This document shows, in pieces, positions 63,301-64,000 of a DNA stretch of 64,000 nucleotides (its first letter is position 1; each line of letters begins with the position of its first letter). The notes under the pieces were generated by a model, which was given only the letters and a program-made list of their open reading frames with translations, ran no database searches and was not told the origin of the DNA. The DNA is taken from positions 4,996,501 to 5,060,500 of the forward strand of contig NC_071671.1 of assembly GCF_028554725.1 (NCBI RefSeq), written 5' to 3'. Source of the DNA: Zeugodacus cucurbitae. Its lineage: Eukaryota > Arthropoda > Insecta > Diptera > Tephritidae. The translations under genes were made by a program, and so were the position numbers.

Positions 63301-63776
63301 ACAGCAATAATTAACTTTATTGTAGTAGTTTGTAGTTACTTTTATTAGCTATGCTTGGTAATAAATACTTTAATATAAAATAAAAAATAAATAAAATTTT
63401 TCCATCAAGAGCTTATATGATTTTTATAGATAGAGAGTTATATGAAGAAACATTTGAAAACGATCAGAATAACGAAACGATTTCCGGATATTTCTCAATC
63501 TCATCGACTTCCAAGATCCGGTATCAGCAAGGAGATCGAAGTAGAACTTTGTACAGATATAGTAGTATTCTTGTTATAAACACATATACTCGAAATTCGT
63601 CCATACTTTCCCCTGATGCCAATGTTCCGAATATGTGCGATGCCTTAGTAATCATATATAGATGTAATTCGTGCACAGATTTCCCTACCCTTCCTTTATA
63701 AATATATACTCAAGATAATGATTTCTTTCCATCAATATGGTTTTATACCATATGTAACACACCTTACCATTTTTAA
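60341..63776. other. Intergenic DNA, no supported gene
   Basis: A TGTCTGTCTGTC tract at about 61457-61468 hints at another Helentron-like fragment in the opposite orientation. TATAAAT at 62979 followed by AATAAA near 63050 could be a promoter or LTR remnant. Frames up to 94 residues (63417-63701) have no domain. Confidence 0.45.
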
Positions 63777-64000
63777 GGGGCTTTATGATGTGCTATGTGA
63801 CATTTTCAAAAAATTGTTTTTTTTTTGTTTATTCGATAGTTAATACTTTCAAAAATATCCTGTGAAATCGATAAGGTCATATCTGTAATAGTTTTTTAAT
63901 GGCAGCGTTCTAAAGTGCGACCGCTCGCAGGTATAATCCGCTATAGTCGAAACTTTATACACGTTTTTCTCGATACGACATTTCTCAAAATTGCTGGCAT
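63777..64000 (+). mobile_element. TTAA-flanked inverted-repeat element, copy 3, cut by window end
   Basis: It begins GGGGCTTTATGATGTG directly after TTAA (63773-63776) and then follows the 2130-2330 copy closely, including ATATCCTGTGAAA, GGCAGCGTTCTAAAG and GCGACCGCTCG. The rest lies outside the window. Confidence 0.7.

Noticed and set aside
1..64000. CRISPR arrays, bacterial operons, rRNA genes
   Set aside because: No regularly spaced identical repeats with unique spacers, no operonic gene order and no rRNA-like sequence; the window is animal nuclear DNA.

Overview
This window looks like a gene-poor, strongly A+T-rich stretch of a higher dipteran genome, most likely a tephritid fruit fly. 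The reasons are: short fly-type introns (58-98 bp) with GTAAGT-like donors; TATA plus CAGT-initiator promoters; an insect odorant-binding protein of the Obp56 type; and a dense load of dipteran transposable elements. The elements include Helitron/Helentron-like DINE or mini-me-type elements with a (GACR)n tract, PIF/Harbinger deletion derivatives with TAA target duplications, TTAA-flanked inverted-repeat elements, and 5'-truncated LINEs. No bacterial, organellar or CRISPR features are seen. Only five protein genes can be supported in 64 kb, and most of the rest is intergenic or intronic repeat-rich DNA. The species call is inference.

Layout. 1-7 kb: inverted-repeat and Helentron-like elements, no gene. 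7.2-7.9 kb (+): a secreted fibrinogen-related protein with one 78-bp intron that happens to stay open in frame, and no central P subdomain. 11.3-12.4 kb (+) and 19.8-20.4 kb (-): two decayed copies of one LINE. 18.3-19.5 kb and 32.5-33.5 kb: two elements with TAA target duplications; the second keeps an N-terminal transposase fragment and has landed inside a roughly 115-bp tandem repeat. 38.0-38.7 kb: a LINE 3' end with an exact 14-bp target duplication and a (CCTAA)n tail. 41.4-42.3 kb: a Helentron-like element nested in a TTAA element.

44.2-47.9 kb (+): two tandem genes for tiny His/Pro/Gly-repeat proteins, separated by an AT-rich minisatellite carrying 21 CGAT cores, and followed by a well-formed promoter and 60-bp first exon whose continuation was not found. 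55.1-55.6 kb (-): the odorant-binding protein. 57.4-58.4 kb (-): a secreted serine-protease homologue that has lost the catalytic His, the whole Ser-195 loop and a normal activation site.

Functional picture. The secreted proteins (fibrinogen-like, odorant-binding, dead protease) belong to families used in fly haemolymph, immunity and chemosensation, but they are far apart and nothing shows co-regulation. Two of them, the fibrinogen-like protein and the protease homologue, have lost the part of the fold that carries ligand binding or catalysis while keeping intact reading frames and splice sites.
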